From Bettongia penicillata ogilbyi (taxonomy: Eukaryota > Chordata > Mammalia > Diprotodontia > Potoroidae), in assembly GCA_023548195.1 (NCBI GenBank), contig JAJHZJ010000577.1:642203-706202 (forward strand): a stretch of 64,000 nucleotides of DNA. Reading direction: 5' to 3'. A program made the translations under genes and the position numbers. The notes beneath the pieces were generated by a model. That model did not search any database. It was not told the origin of the DNA and worked only from the letters and a program-made list of their open reading frames with translations. Below are positions 34,328 through 45,949 of the stretch, in pieces (position 1 is the first letter of the stretch; the number at the start of each line of letters is the position of its first letter).

Positions 34328-35376
34328 TCAAGAATGCTTGAAAGTCCTGTATTTCATTGAGAGACCATTTTCCCCCTGAAGTATTATACTGAGTTTTGCT
34401 GGGTAGGTGATTCTTGGTTTTAGTCCTAGTTCCTTTGACTTCTGGAGTATCCTATTCCATGCCCTTCGATCCCTTAATGTAGAAGCTGCTAGATCTTGTG
34501 TTAGGCTGATTGTATTTCCATAATACTTGAATTGTTTCTTTCTAGCTGCTTGCCGTATTTTGTCCTTGACCTGGGAACTCTGGAATTTGGCCACAATGTT
34601 CCTAGCAGTTTCTCTTTTTAGATCTCTTTCCAGGGGTGATCGGTGGATTCCTTGAATACTAATTTTGCCTCTGGTTCTAGAATATCAGGGCAATTTTCCT
34701 TGATAATTTCATGCAAGATGATGTCTAGGCTCCTTTTTTTTGATCATGGTTTTCAGGTAGTCCCATAATTTTTAAATTGTCTCTCCTGGATTTATTTTCC
34801 AGGTCAGTTGTTTTTCCAATGAGATATTTCACATTCTCTTCCATTTTTTCATTCCTTTGGTTTTGTTTTGTGATATCTTGGCTTCTCATAAAGTCATTAG
34901 TCTCCATCTGTTCCATTCTAATTTTGAGAGGACTATTTTCTTCAGTGAGCTTTTGAACCTCCTTTTCCATTTGGCTAATTCTGCTTTTGAAAGCATTCTT
35001 CTCCTCATTGGCTTTTTGAACCTCTTTTGCCAATTGAGTGAGCCTATTTTTCAAGATGTTATTTTCTTCAACATTTTTTTGGGTCTCCTTTACCAAGGTA
35101 TTTACCTCCTTTTCATGCTTTTCTTGCATCTCTCTCATTTCTCTTCCCAGTTTTTCCTCCACTGTCTAACTTGATTTTCAAAATCCTTTTTGAGCTCTTC
35201 CATGGCCTGAGCCCATTGAACATTTATTTTGGATTTTTGGGATATGGAAGCCTTGACTTCTATGTCTTTCCTTTATGGTAAGCATTGTTCTTCCTCATCA
35301 GAAAGGAAGGGAGGAGATATCTATTCACCAAGAAAGTAACCTTCTATAGTCTTATTTTTTTTCCCTTTTCTGGGCA
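34328..35376 (-). pseudogene. HAL1 ORF1 relic (ORF1p-like)
   Basis: The presumed start is the minus-strand ATG at 35376-35374. In known L1s, ORF1p forms coiled-coil trimers that bind the element's RNA. Visible parts are an open coiled-coil segment at 35162-34725 (145 residues, Lys/Glu heptads such as LAKEVQKANEEKNAF, then the RRM start MEENVKYLIGKTTDLENKSR) and an open C-terminal segment at 34594-34328 (AARKKQFKYYGNT, then LAASTLRDRRAWN, then LKPRITYPAKLSIIL). Frameshifts separate the N-terminal part, the coiled coil and the C-terminal domain, so it is not functional. It is closely similar to the copy at 52430-53528. Confidence 0.88.
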
Positions 35377-36039
35377 TTTTCCTAGCCAGTTACTTGACTT
35401 CTGAGTTTCCTCTCCACAGATCTGCTCAGCTAGTGCTTGGGGTCTGAGATTCAAATGCTGCTTCCCAGCCTCAGGGCTTTCAGTGTGGGCAGGGCTTCTA
35501 TTCAGTGTGAGATTAAGTTCAGCTGCTCAGGTTGGGGCAGGGCCACGGCACAGGGCTCAGTTCCCTCAGGGGGTTTATGCAGAGACCTTCAACAATGGAT
35601 CTGAGCTCCTGTCTACTTTGGGAGATCCTGTCTGCTGCTTCCCCCACTGCTGCCTCCCAAGGGGGCCTGAGTTATGGAGACACCACGCTCCCCTCTCCGC
35701 AGGCTGATAAGGCCCTCTCACTGACCTTTAGCACCTGTGGGTGGCAGGACCTGTGCAGCTGCTGGAGATTCTGTCCCTGAAGCCTGCTTGGATCTGCTCC
35801 TCTTGGTGCCGTGCAGCCAAGGCAGGGCTGGGCTCTGCTCCAGGTCCAGTGCATGATGGCCCTTTGGTATCGGTTTTTCAGGGCTCTCTGGAACAGAAAT
35901 CTCCTCCACTCTATTGTTGTGTGGCTTCCACTGCTCCAGAATTTTTTGGGAGTTCTTCTTTACTGGTATTTTATGGGCTGTGGGTTCGGAGCTAGCCATA
36001 CACGAATCTTTCTACTCTGCCATCTTGGCTTCTCCCTCC

Positions 36040-36114
36040 TCAAATATTCTTAATGAAAATACCAGACCTGATTAGAAAATTTGACTTTCAAATACAAGAC
36101 TCAAAAGAAGTATA
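36040..36114 (+). mobile_element. Remainder of the outer sense HAL1
   Basis: After the right target-site duplication (36040-36051) the text 'aatgaaaataccagacctga' and 'gaaaatttgactttcaaata' continues the end of ORF1 exactly where 33260 stopped (compare 53478-53525). It then ends abruptly, with no 3' UTR. Confidence 0.82.
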
Positions 36115-37109
36115 ATTCTTGTTTTGGCAGTCATCATTTTTTTTCCCCATTGCCCTAAGAATAGATGTGCTTGGGCGGCTTTGACTGCTGCTAGGCACAG
36201 TTTCCTTAGGGCTGAGTCAATGCTAGTCATAATCTAGGTGTTAGCAGTTTTTTCCTACAGCACCATTTTTGCACCATATTACCCAAGAGTATGTATCCAG
36301 TATGAAATACATTTTCCCTCAAATCAAGAAGCATCATTATGGTCAAAATTCCAGTCCTATTGCTTATTCCCTCTTCTTCTTTGGGAGGCCTAGTGGCTAT
36401 TCCTCTTTCTTGTTTCTCCTAGAAAGCAGAGGCTTCTGTTTAGAGGCCTTCTCTTCCCTGTCCCTGACATTTTGGACTTCAGAATCATACCTTCTTTGCT
36501 TCTGGCTTATGTTGAAACTTTCCCTAGAGCCCGGGACTTACATATCTAAGAATAATCTGTCATCCCCGTGGTCTGCTCATTCTGGAACACATTTTCACAA
36601 GACCTACTCACCTTCTCCCTTTGGTGAGTTCTTCCTGGAATCTCCATTTCATGGAAGGGCCCAGGCCAGCTGTATCTCCCAAGCAATATTCATGTCACCA
36701 TTGGTGACTATGAATATGCCAGTGTAATTCTGAATCACAAAGTATAATAGACTCTCCATATAGAAGTCAGAAGAAAATCCCAACACCAAAAAGTCAAATT
36801 CATCATAGCAACCAAGAAGTCAATACACATTAGCACTGCAGTGAACAAAGCCAGTTTCAAGAGCAAACACAAGATCTGTGACTGCCTGCCTGCTTTCTCT
36901 CCCCTCCACCCTTAACTGCTCTCATCCACTTACCCCCAGTTCTGCTCCACCCTTCCTGTTCCTCCTGCTTAGCAAACTCCTCCCTTCACATGTGACTTAG
37001 GCTTCCATGTGATTTAAGCAGGTCATATGAGCCTGTTAATGAATGGGAAAGATCTTCCCATTTAAATTACCATTACAGATGCTTTCCTCTTCTATCCCCT
37101 TTCATCTTT
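36115..37109. other. Unique sequence, no gene recognised
   Basis: An open frame at 36269-36727 (152 residues) has no domain, low-complexity hydrophobic/Ser content and no initiation or splice context. I treat it as chance. No repeat family is clear. Confidence 0.45.
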
Positions 37110-37222
37110 CTTTTCTATGTTGACAATCTTATAATGCAAACCTCTGCAGGGCAGGGACTATCTTTTACTTGTATTTGAAACTTCAAGTGAGTAGAATATA
37201 GTTAAGAACTTAATAAATACTT
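37110..37222 (+). mobile_element. L2 3' end fragment
   Basis: 'gcagggcagggactatcttt' and 'agaacttaataaatacttg' follow the L2 3' UTR order. Confidence 0.55.
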
Positions 37223-37224
37223 GT

Positions 37225-37258
37225 TTCCTTCCTTCCTTCCTTCCTTCCTTCTTTTCTT
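37225..37258. repeat. (CTTC)n microsatellite
   Basis: TTCC tetranucleotide repeats, decaying at the right end. It directly follows the L2 terminus. Confidence 0.9.
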
Positions 37259-37269
37259 CATTTCTTCCT

Positions 37270-37440
37270 TCTTTCAGTGTGGTATAATGGAAAGAGACCT
37301 AGATTCAGAGTCAAAAGTCCTAGGTTGAAATATCAGAATTGTTTTTTACTTGTGTATACTCAAGCAAGTCATTTCAAGCTTCTATAAGCTTTGAATTTTG
37401 AGCTGAAATGTCTCTGCAAGCTTTAAATCTATGAACATAT
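37270..37440 (+). mobile_element. CORE-SINE relic, sense
   Basis: 'gtggtataatggaaagagac', 'gattcagagtcaaaagtcc', 'caagcaagtcatttcaagc' keep the head-to-middle order of a tRNA-headed SINE. Decayed. Confidence 0.5.
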
Positions 37441-37514
37441 GTTTGATTCTACACCAGTCTGGCTCTAAGAGTGTAATAATTTGAATGAAGCCTTTAGTCA
37501 AAGAAAGGAAAGGA

Positions 37515-37705
37515 ATTACCATCTGTATTGCACGTATTATGGACCAGGTACTGTGGCAGGCACTTCAAAAATGTTAAGTCATTTGATTTTCCCAACAATC
37601 TCATCAGGTGGGTGTTGCTGTTATCCTTATTTTATGATTGAGGAGATTGAGGTAAACAGAGGTTAGGTGACTTGCCTAGGGTCACACAGCTAGTAAGTGT
37701 CCAGT
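37515..37705 (-). mobile_element. MIR-like SINE, antisense
   Basis: 'ccaggtactgtggcaggcac', 'gggtgttgctgttatcc', 'gaggagattgaggtaaac', 'ggtcacacagctagtaagtg' give a clean antisense MIR/CORE order, lacking the tRNA head. Confidence 0.8.
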
Positions 37706-37719
37706 TATTTACATTTTCC

Positions 37720-38145
37720 TCCTTTCTACTGAAATTCTACTTTTCCTTGATTGACAGTTCTAGTGCCACCTCTTTCAAGTTTTCTTTTACTATACATATT
37801 CCCTAACTTAATATATAATCTCTTTTCATATTTTTATAGTATTTTTTCTTGACTTGTCCTTTGCCCATATCACATTCTACCTTGTATGATACCCATATGT
37901 GTCTTATTCAGCCTAAGGAAGGAGGGGAATAAATATTTATTAAGCACCTACGATGTGGCAGGCATGCTACTAAGAGTTTTATTAATATTTTCATACAGCT
38001 TGTATGTGTAATTGGAAAAAATTAAAGCAATTCAATCCAACAATGAGTGCTTATTATGACCAAAGTGTTATGCTAGGCACTGGAATATGATACAAAGATG
38101 AAAAACAATACAGTCCCTTGTCTTAATGATCTCATAATCTAAAAA
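37720..38145 (+). mobile_element. L2 3' end fragments (two adjacent pieces)
   Basis: 37720-37925 resembles the end of L2 ORF2 and the 3' UTR ('tgccacctctttcaagttttc', 'accttgtatgatacc'). 37930-38145 holds two versions of the L2 terminal 'tttattaagcacctac..gtgctaggcactgg..gatacaaagatg..cagtccctt' pattern (37935-37985 and 38035-38140). Confidence 0.5.
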
Positions 38146-38147
38146 GC

Positions 38148-38345
38148 TGGAACAGCTAGGTGGCATAGTAGATAAAGTCCTGTATCAGGAGTCAGAAAGA
38201 TCTGGGTTAAAATTTGGCTTTAGATACTTGCTAGTTTGTGACCCTGGCAATTTGCTTTATCTCTGTTTGCCTCCCTCTCATTGACTTTGGAATGGGGATA
38301 ATAATAGCATTAACTTCACAGGGTTTCTAAAGATCCTGACTCTAG
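38148..38345 (+). mobile_element. CORE-SINE, sense
   Basis: Head 'aacagctaggtggcatagt', 'gtatcaggagtcagaaag', then 'gatacttgctagtttgtgacc', then 'ggggataataatagc' and 'cacagggtttctaaag'. The 3' end is truncated. Confidence 0.75.
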
Positions 38346-38969
38346 GCCTTTAATTGTACACAGTGAAAGGAGTAGGAAAAGATGGGGAGGGGATGTTGCT
38401 ATGAATGATCTTAATGTACTTTTAGTCATTTTTCAATTAATTTTTAAAATTATTTTATTATTTTATTAGTGGTTCCTACCTGGTCTATGAAATAGAGTCT
38501 ACCCGGGATCATGGCTCAAATAATATATTTCACCTACAGAGACTTGAGTAATAAGGAAAACACGAGTCCATTGTGAGGCCCGTTAAATGGACAAACAAAA
38601 ATACATATGATCTTTGATAAAGTATGGGTACTCTACTTAATTATTCATTATCATAAATTTAGCATAAATTGTTAATATTACTTTAGTGAGTATCTTATTT
38701 TGAAAAGTGACGTAATGTTATATGTATACATATACCATTTGTGATTTCTACTTAAGTGATAGTACAATATTAGTAGTAAGGTCATAGTTTCAAAATGTAT
38801 TGTAGATAAAGTATGCATTTAACAAATGGTTACTCAGGAAGTTGGCTTTATTCTTAAGTAAGCATTTCAGCTAAAAAAATAAATTTCAATTTTTTAGAGT
38901 ATAGAATTACTTTTCATGGTGTTTTGCATATTTTATAAGTCCATAATAAATGCTTTTGAAATAAAAAAA
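38346..38969. other. Unique AT-rich sequence
   Basis: No gene or repeat family recognised between the SINE and the L1 relic that follows. Confidence 0.45.
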
Positions 38970-40390
38970 AAGCAAAAATGTCCAAATGGAAAAAGAGATT
39001 CAAAAAACCACTGAAGAAAACAATTCTTTAAAGAGTACAATTGAACAAATGGAAAAGAAACTAAAAAGTTAAGTGAGGAAGACGACTATTTAAAAGTTAG
39101 AAGTGGGCAAGCAGAAGCTAATGAGTCTATAGGACATCATGAATTGATTGAACAAATTCAAAAGAATGAAAAAAATGGAAGAAAATGTAAAATACCTCGT
39201 AGAAAGAGCAACTGACCTGGAAAATAGATCCAGGAAAGACAATATAAAAATCATTACACTATCTGAAATCCATAATCAAAAAGAGGACCTGGACAACATC
39301 TTTCAGGAAATTATCAAGGAAAAACTGCTGCAATGTCTTATGTCAGAGGGCATAATAGGCATTGAAAAAATTCACCTTTTCAGCTCAGGAAAGAAATCTC
39401 AAAACAAAAACCCAAGGAACATTATAGCCAAATTTCAAAACTATCAGGTTAAGGAAAAAATACTACAAGTGGACAGAAAGAAACACTTTAGATACTGGGG
39501 AGTCACAAACAGGATCACACAGGACTTGGCAGTTGCAACATTAAAGGATCAGAGGTCAAGGAACATGATATTCCAGAGGGCAAAGGAGCAAGGGTTGCAA
39601 CCAAGAATCAATTACCCAGCAAAATTAAGCATAATACATTAAGGGAAAATGGTCACTCAATGAAATAGAAGGATTTTAAGGCTTCATGAGGAGAAGACCA
39701 GAACTGAACCAAAAATTTGACCCGCGATATCAAGACACAAGAGAAGTGTGAACAGGTAAAAAGGGAAAAGAAAATACAAGGGATTCAATAGAGCTAAACT
39801 GTTTACATCCCTACATGGGAAAATGATACTTGCAACTTAAAAATTGTATCACTAACAGTATAAATAGAAGAGATATACATAGACAGAGGATGTAAGTATA
39901 AAGTGAATTTGAGGGAATGATATAAAACAATTAAGGAATGAGAAATAGGAGTACAATGGGTGCCAAAGCAAGGGAGAGATAGAATGGTGCCCATTATTTC
40001 CATGAAGAGGAAAGAAAGACCTATTACAGTGAAGGGGAAGATGGGGGTGGGATGGGCAATTACTTTGGTCCAATTGCTTGGACCTTACACTATCACTATT
40101 GACTCAAAGAAGGAATAATATGCACAATCGGTTGAATATAGAAATCTATTTGACCAAACAGGGGAAGAAGGATGGCTGGATATTAAATAAAGGGTGGAGG
40201 GCTGACAGAAGGAAAAGCAAATCAGGGAAGGTGCTAGACAGATGCAAAATACTGGTAAGGTGGGAAAAGTTGAAAGGAGAGAGAGGACAGAAAGGAGGAA
40301 GAATATGATGCAGGGAAATACAAAGGTAGTAATCATAATTGTGAATGGGATGAACTTCCCAATAGCAAAGTGGATCATTATGTGTTACTC
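38970..40390 (+). pseudogene. L1 relic: ORF1, inter-ORF region, first bases of ORF2
   Basis: 39148-39642 is an open 164-residue stretch of ORF1: MEENVKYLVERATDLENRSR, then the RRM region, then LAVATLKDQRSRNM and LQPRINYPAKLSIIH at the C-terminal domain. Upstream, 38970-39147 holds coiled-coil relics ('gaaaaagagattcaaaaa'). Downstream, 39643-40320 aligns in places with the HAL1 3' region ('aactgtttacatccctacatg'). The end at about 40335-40380 gives VNGMNFPI...AKWI, like the N terminus of the L1 endonuclease. The element stops there, so ORF2 is missing. This copy suggests where the HAL1 3' region came from. Confidence 0.72.
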
Positions 40391-40634
40391 TCCACTACAG
40401 CCTTCAGTTTTCATTATCACATGTATTTGACTTATCACAAAATTCATTTCTATATTCTTTAGAAAATAGAATTTCATGGCATTAAAATATGTATATTGAT
40501 AAAATGTAAAATTTTAAAAGTATCTTTTGTTACATCTTCCTAGCAGTACATCCCGAATGGTGACCATGTTTGCTTACTCTTTGTTCTAGCTTTGAGATTT
40601 TCTCCATCTCAATTCTATTCCAAATCTAAAGTTC

Positions 40635-40880
40635 TATAATAATAATGATAATAGCTAACATTTGAAAAGTCCATTTTTTCCTTTACAATCTCAGCTAACC
40701 CTCAAGGCAAGCCTCAAAGGTTGGCACCATTATCCTCCACTTGTAGATGTAGAAACTGTAGGTGAGAGAACTTAAGGGTCTTACCTAGATCCACACAGCC
40801 TGTCATGTCTAAGACAAAATTTGAACTCAGGTATTCCTGACTTCAAGTCCAGTGCTCTATCCACTTAGTTGTCTTAATGA
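40635..40880 (-). mobile_element. MIR/CORE-SINE, antisense
   Basis: 'aatgataatagctaacattt', 'ggcaccattatcctcc', 'gatgtagaaactgtagg', 'aaatttgaactcaggtattcc', 'gtgctctatccacttag': complete antisense order including the head. Confidence 0.82.
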
Positions 40881-41409
40881 TTCCTTTCTCTAGTTAAACT
40901 GGTGGGATTGGCTTGTGCTTTATAACCTCAGGAAGTAATCCCACTTTATTTTACATTGTGGTTGTGTTTTTGAAGTGCCCTCAAGCAAAATGGAGGCCAC
41001 TCAGAACGGAGGCATCAAACATGTGGGAATCCTGGCAGATGCTCCTAAAGTGGCCCGAACCAGACTAAACTGTGAGAAATATTAAGATAAATAAAAATAA
41101 AATAGATTATAAAAATATTAATATATGGTTTTCTAAGTCAATATGTTTATGTAAAATTTAGTGGGTCCATTTCTATCACTGACCTAGAGAACCATCTCAG
41201 CAGGATTATGTGAATACAGCTATGCCTATTCTCCACTCCTTGACCACCCCACAGTCCAACAAGATTGCTGATACTAACTTTGAAGACTTGCATACATTCA
41301 GCATTGTACCAGTTGATAAAATGAATTTTTCTACAGAGTAGCATCCCATATTTTTTGTATTTATGAAATGTGCAGGAAAGCTCATGCCAAGTGCCTGTTT
41401 TCATGGCAC
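40881..41409. other. Unique sequence
   Basis: No gene or clear repeat. The open frame at 41147-41467 on the minus strand has no recognisable domain and runs into the SINE that follows. Confidence 0.4.
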
Positions 41410-41645
41410 ATCTAAGTGGACTGCTGGATAGAATATTGGACCTGGTGTAAGGAAGACTTGAATTCATTCAAATCTCAGACCCTTTGTATGGTGTCACATT
41501 GTGATGTAACCTGCCTTAACCTTGATTTCCTTACCTGTAAAAGGGAGAAAAATGATAATACTAGCTCCTTAACAGGGTCCTTGTAAGGATTATGATACAT
41601 GCAACATGCTTTGGAAACTTTAAAGTGCTGTTGTTATCCACACTT
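41410..41645 (+). mobile_element. CORE-SINE, sense
   Basis: 'ggactgctggatagaatatt', 'ttccttacctgtaaaaggg', 'gataatactagctcctt', 'gtaaggattatgataca' and 'actttaaagtgctgttgtta' follow head, CORE and MIR-type tail. A second decayed SINE head-to-middle follows at about 41735-41880. Confidence 0.7.
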
Positions 41646-41880
41646 TAGGATCATTGTTAAGAGACTGATGTATAATCCAGACCTGAATTTTTTATAGACA
41701 TTCTGACTTCATTTCATTGTGTGAACTTAGAGTGAGAGGTAGCATGAAGTAGCAGATAGAGAAATTATCTCCAACTTCAAACATATAGTCCTGCCTCTGA
41801 CGCTTCCTGGTAGGGTGAACCTGAGCAAATGGTTTAACTTTTCAGTGCCCCAAGCAACTTTCTAAGGCTATAAGTTACAG

Positions 41881-42605
41881 AACACTTGTGGGTCTATACT
41901 GGTAGAGGGAGTACCCCCACAAAGGCATTCTCCATTCCAATGAAATCACCCAATGGGAAAAAAATCACAACATAAGACATGAGGGTAATGTCCTCAGATC
42001 TAGATTACTTCAGAAGTCTTAGTCTAAAATTCTGAAAATACTCAACTTGAATATTTCAGCAGATATAGGTGTAATCTCTAAAGCTTCCTCTGTAAATTAA
42101 ATTGCACTATGCATAAAACAAATGAGTTGACAAATTCTAGGAGGCACTTTAGTATATTTCTAAATCTTTATTTTCCACAGAAGGGGTGGGGATATGGTTA
42201 ACTATCAAGGGACCACAGGTCAATTAGTGATAGGGGGCAAAGAAATTGTCAGTGCTTAGAAGAGAAAGACAAGCAGAGAATAGGAGTTCAGTAAAAGTGT
42301 GTGTGGGAGGGGAGAAGAAAATACCTGGGATGAGGTCAATTTTCATGTTATGGAAGGCAAAGATGGAAGGAGGCAGTGAGGAAGGAAGCTATGGTAAGGC
42401 TGCATGTACTTACTATTTCACTACTATTTGGGAAGCAAGAATGTTCATATACTATCAAAGAAGAAGCAAGGCATCAGATTTCAAGTGTCAGTAAAAAAAA
42501 GCAGCAAAAGATTTTTTATAAAAAATAGGAAAATAGGGGAAGAGATAAGTGAGAGGGGAAATCAATATTTTTCATGTGATGGCGGGTGGGATAGCAAGCA
42601 TCAGT
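41881..42605. other. Unique sequence
   Basis: No gene recognised. Open frames at 42246-42494 and 42404-42646 overlap in different frames and have no domain. Confidence 0.4.
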
Positions 42606-43565
42606 CATTGGTTGTTGTCCTTTGTTCTCAAAGAGTACTAAAATGACATCACTATGATAAAGTCAAGTTTCAGTGTGTCCAACTGTGGCTGATCAGACCA
42701 ATACGAGCTCAGAATGCTCTACCACAGGTTGGGCACGGATAGTCTGTGTGAACATTTTGGGTAGATACTCTAAATTTGTGCATCCTATGGTTTCCTTTGA
42801 ACTATTTCAATTCTGCTTTACTCATAGAGCACAGCACTTTCTATGATGTGGCTATGCCATGCTGAGTGGTCCTGTGCCAGTGTCTCTCATGTCGCACAAT
42901 CAATTCCAAAGTTCTTGAGAGAGACCTTGAGAGTGTCCTTGTATCGCTTCTTCTGACTACCATGTAATTGCCTGCTCCATATGAGTTATCCATAAAATAG
43001 TCTTTTTGGCAAGCATATGTTTTGCATTCAAACAACATGGCCAGCCCATCAGAGTTGCACTTTCTGAAGCATAGTTTAATGCTTGGTAGTTTAATTTGAG
43101 TAAGGACTTCATTGTCTGGTACCTTATCCTGTCAGGTGATTTTCAGAATCTTTCTAAATGTTCAAATGGAAGTGATTCAGTTTCCTGGCATGGTGTTATG
43201 AGACCATCCATGTTTCACAGGTATGCAACAATGAGGTCAGCACAACGGCTCTGTAGACCTTTAGTTTGTTAGTCAAAGACCTCCTCTCTCCCATGCTTTC
43301 CTTCAGAGCCTCCCAAACACTGAACTAGCTCTGGCAACACACGTGTCAACCTCATTATCAATGTGTACATCCCTGGAAAGTACACTGCCAAGGTAAGTGA
43401 ATTTAACCACAGCATTCAAAACTTCTCCATTTGCTCTAACCAATGATTCCACGTATGGATGGTGTGGTGGTGGCTGATGGAGCACCTGTGTTTTCTTGGT
43501 GTCAACTATTAGGCCAAAATTAGCACAGGCAGCAGAGTTCCCAACATCATCATTTTGATATGGAT
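42606..43565 (-). pseudogene. LINE 3' half: end of RT and C-terminal region, antisense
   Basis: On the minus strand, 43485-43303 is open and reads VLNAVVKFTYLGSVLSRD, then IDNEVDTCVARASSVFGRL. The F.YLGS..S.D...D.E.....A...F..L block is the known end of the reverse transcriptase in several non-LTR LINEs. Further down are AGHVV.MQ, then a shifted-frame KKRYKDTLKVSLKNFGIDCAT, then WHRT.., which matches the same region in the copy at 47915-48395. The tail at 42606-42650 is the LINE 3' end. Stops and frameshifts are frequent. I cannot assign the clade with certainty. It is not L1, and its tail is unlike that of L2. Confidence 0.75.
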
Positions 43566-44245
43566 AATATTTAACTCCCTAAACTAGACCAGAAATATTT
43601 TTTTGTATGAAATTTTGCTCTTTACCTAGGACACATATACTTTTAATGTGAAATTGAGTTCATTTCGTAACAGAAAAACTGGAAACACTTGGGTTTTATA
43701 CAACAAATAAGGACAAATAAGAAAGCCCCTCTGAAGCCAGGACCCACTTTTCCGTTCAATCTGTCTTTACATAAATAAATTCTTTAGCAGAATTCTGTTT
43801 GCTACAATCTACCCCCTTGAAAAAAGGGCTCTCATAACTTTCAGTTCCCCAGGATGGAACAGCAGAATCCAAACAATAACCTATAGACATGTAAAAATTA
43901 AAGCAATAGAAATTAAAGTATTAAGATTTTTCCTTCCCTTGTCTCTCTATCACCATGGACTCAGGAATGCATGGTACAAGTGATATTAAGATTCATCATA
44001 AGGTATTTGAGTTTCTCTTGCCACAATCACTATGAAAGGAAAAAGAGAGATATGGTGGAAGTAAAACCTAATGTGTTAGGCCTGGGCCTGAATGTCATAG
44101 CCTGACTTAACATAATTATGACAAGGTTGAGCTGGAGACATTCTGGGCAGCTTGTGAGAGCCAACTATTAAATTTTCAGTGTGAGTATCTAGATCTTGTT
44201 AAATGGTAAAGGTTACAAATAAAGACTTAATTTTTTTTTTGGCTC
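43566..44245. other. Unique sequence
   Basis: No gene or repeat family recognised. Confidence 0.4.
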
Positions 44246-44407
44246 GCGGGGTGGGGGGAACTGCTGCCTTGAGGCCATATGTGACCCTCTGGGCTCTGTA
44301 GGTCTACACTTGAGTGCAGCCCTTTGACTGAATCCAAACTACACCTTAAAAGGGTATTTATTCATGAATGAGGCCTCAAGGTCGCAAGCTCTCCTCTTCC
44401 AGAGACT
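44246..44407. mobile_element. hAT-type MITE, decayed second copy
   Basis: 'gtggggggaactgctgcctt', 'gaggccatatgtgacc', 'cttgagtgcagccctttgac' and 'aggcctcaaggtcgcaag' match the MITE at 24812-25014 in the same order, including the inverted inner blocks. No target-site duplication sits directly at its edges. Confidence 0.7.
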
Positions 44408-45949
44408 CTGAGTCTTTAGACTTAAGAAAGTGATGGAAAAAATGTGAATAATTTGATTAAACTTAAATGTCTGTTGTACATACTTTTTTTCTCTTTGTGA
44501 AGTCAATTGTTAAACACCAGCACACCAATGGATATAGGTATGGGACAAAACTCGTTCTACCTTATTTAATCCCAGATAAAGGGATGGAATGGGCAATTCA
44601 TGCATCAGATATTCACATTATTCAAACAATATAGTAGTGAGGCCCCCATTGCAATAGGTGGGAAACTTTCCTGCTCAAAGGTGAAATAGAAAAAGGAAGA
44701 GATTTGTAATTTCACTAAGAGTTAACTGTTTAAGTCACTGGAAGGACTATGGGTTAAACCCATATCTTACATTTTCAGTCTCACTCTCTTTCCAGAGTTT
44801 GAAAAGAAAATTTGAAGCATCTATGCTTTCATCAGAATAAGGAATTTCCAGTACGGGAATTCTCTTTAACCATACCAGATTGAAACCTGTTATCAGTAGG
44901 AGTTGCAACTCTAGGGAGTTGCTTGAAGTTACATATTCTGTCCAGGGTCATGCAATTGTTGTCAGGGACAGGCTTTGATCTCTGGTTTTCATGACTATAA
45001 CCCTAGCCTTTGGTATATTGTACCATGTTTCTTCTGTATTTTGATTACACCATGCTATACCAATAGAGTCTGTATGGTTAACTCCTCAAATCATTTCATT
45101 CCAATAAGACATGTCTACACTGATTACAATGAAAGAGTTAGCTTTGGGGCTGAGAGTGGGCATTTCCCATTTAAACTGTCTCTTGTCATCACCTGGAACA
45201 AGACAAGACAAAAGGGCCTCCCTGAAAAGGCAAAGCTGACAGAACTTCTGAGGAATCTGACAGTGATTTGCTCTAACAGGCTGAAACAGGTGGGAAACAT
45301 GGAAGACTTGTTGAAGGTTCTTAATTGCAATCTGGGTACATCTTGTGAACAGCCTGTATTTAGATTGTCATTTTTTAATGTCAAATAACTAGCGCCTGAG
45401 ACCCATTGCCCCTTGGGAGCTCAACAAATTGGAACACTATTTACCAAAAATAGCTGGGCTTGTTTTGCATGCAGTAGATGCTGCAAAACTTCCGCAGTTT
45501 TCCTCTGCTGTGAAATATTCTTACACCAACAGGCAGAGGCTGAGATTTCTTACTGAAGCTTAAATCCTTCATCATTTCTTCGCAGTCAAGGATTACTTAT
45601 GAATAATCCAGGGAGGTTAAATAATTCCCCCCAAGCAGAGCTAACACATTTTTTTTTCTCATTTTCAGGTCTGATACATTAGTAAAGTGGGTTGTTCTCA
45701 GTACATTTACTCTTACTAAAAGGTTTGCATCATTGATGTATTTGGTATTTCCTGCTCTCTATGTTGTCTGAAATATTGTTGAAAGATGTTTGAATCTGTT
45801 AGGTTCCAACCATGATCCAACACATATGGTTAGTTGGGGTGTCTTTTCTTTTCAGATTCCTTTTTCCCACTTCCTGAGGAGGCTGAAGCTGTGTCCTCTT
45901 CTATCAGCCTATTGGCTACTATAGATCACATACTATATTATATAATAAC
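44408..45949. other. Mostly unique sequence; possible conserved block
   Basis: 45170-45640 has no visible repeat, higher sequence complexity than its surroundings and no low-complexity tracts. It overlaps an open frame on each strand (44975-45388 sense, 45384-45124 antisense), neither with a recognisable domain. It might be a non-coding conserved element or simply old unique DNA. Confidence 0.35.

Larger units (their letters stand above)
33261..36039 (-). mobile_element. HAL1, near full length, antisense, nested in HAL1
   Basis: The 5' end is at 36039, with gccatcttgg at 36019-36028 (CCAAGATGGC in the sense of the element). The GC-rich 5' UTR spans 36039-35377, ORF1 about 35376-34330, and the 3' UTR 34329-33261, ending in the AATAAAT-type tail. 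There is no ORF2. A 12-bp target-site duplication flanks it. The 3' UTR contains a (TG)n array at 34085-34142, at the same relative position as the (CA)n array in the copy at 51741-54570. Confidence 0.93.

Noticed and set aside
35483..36053. Several overlapping open frames on both strands
   Set aside because: They lie in the HAL1 5' UTR, which is GC-rich and therefore has few stops; no domain or conserved start.
36269..36727. 152-residue open frame considered as a host exon or gene
   Set aside because: No recognisable domain, no splice or start context, and a composition typical of chance frames.
44975..45388. 137-residue open frame considered as a small gene
   Set aside because: No domain, and an opposing frame of similar length overlaps it; kept only as possible conserved DNA.
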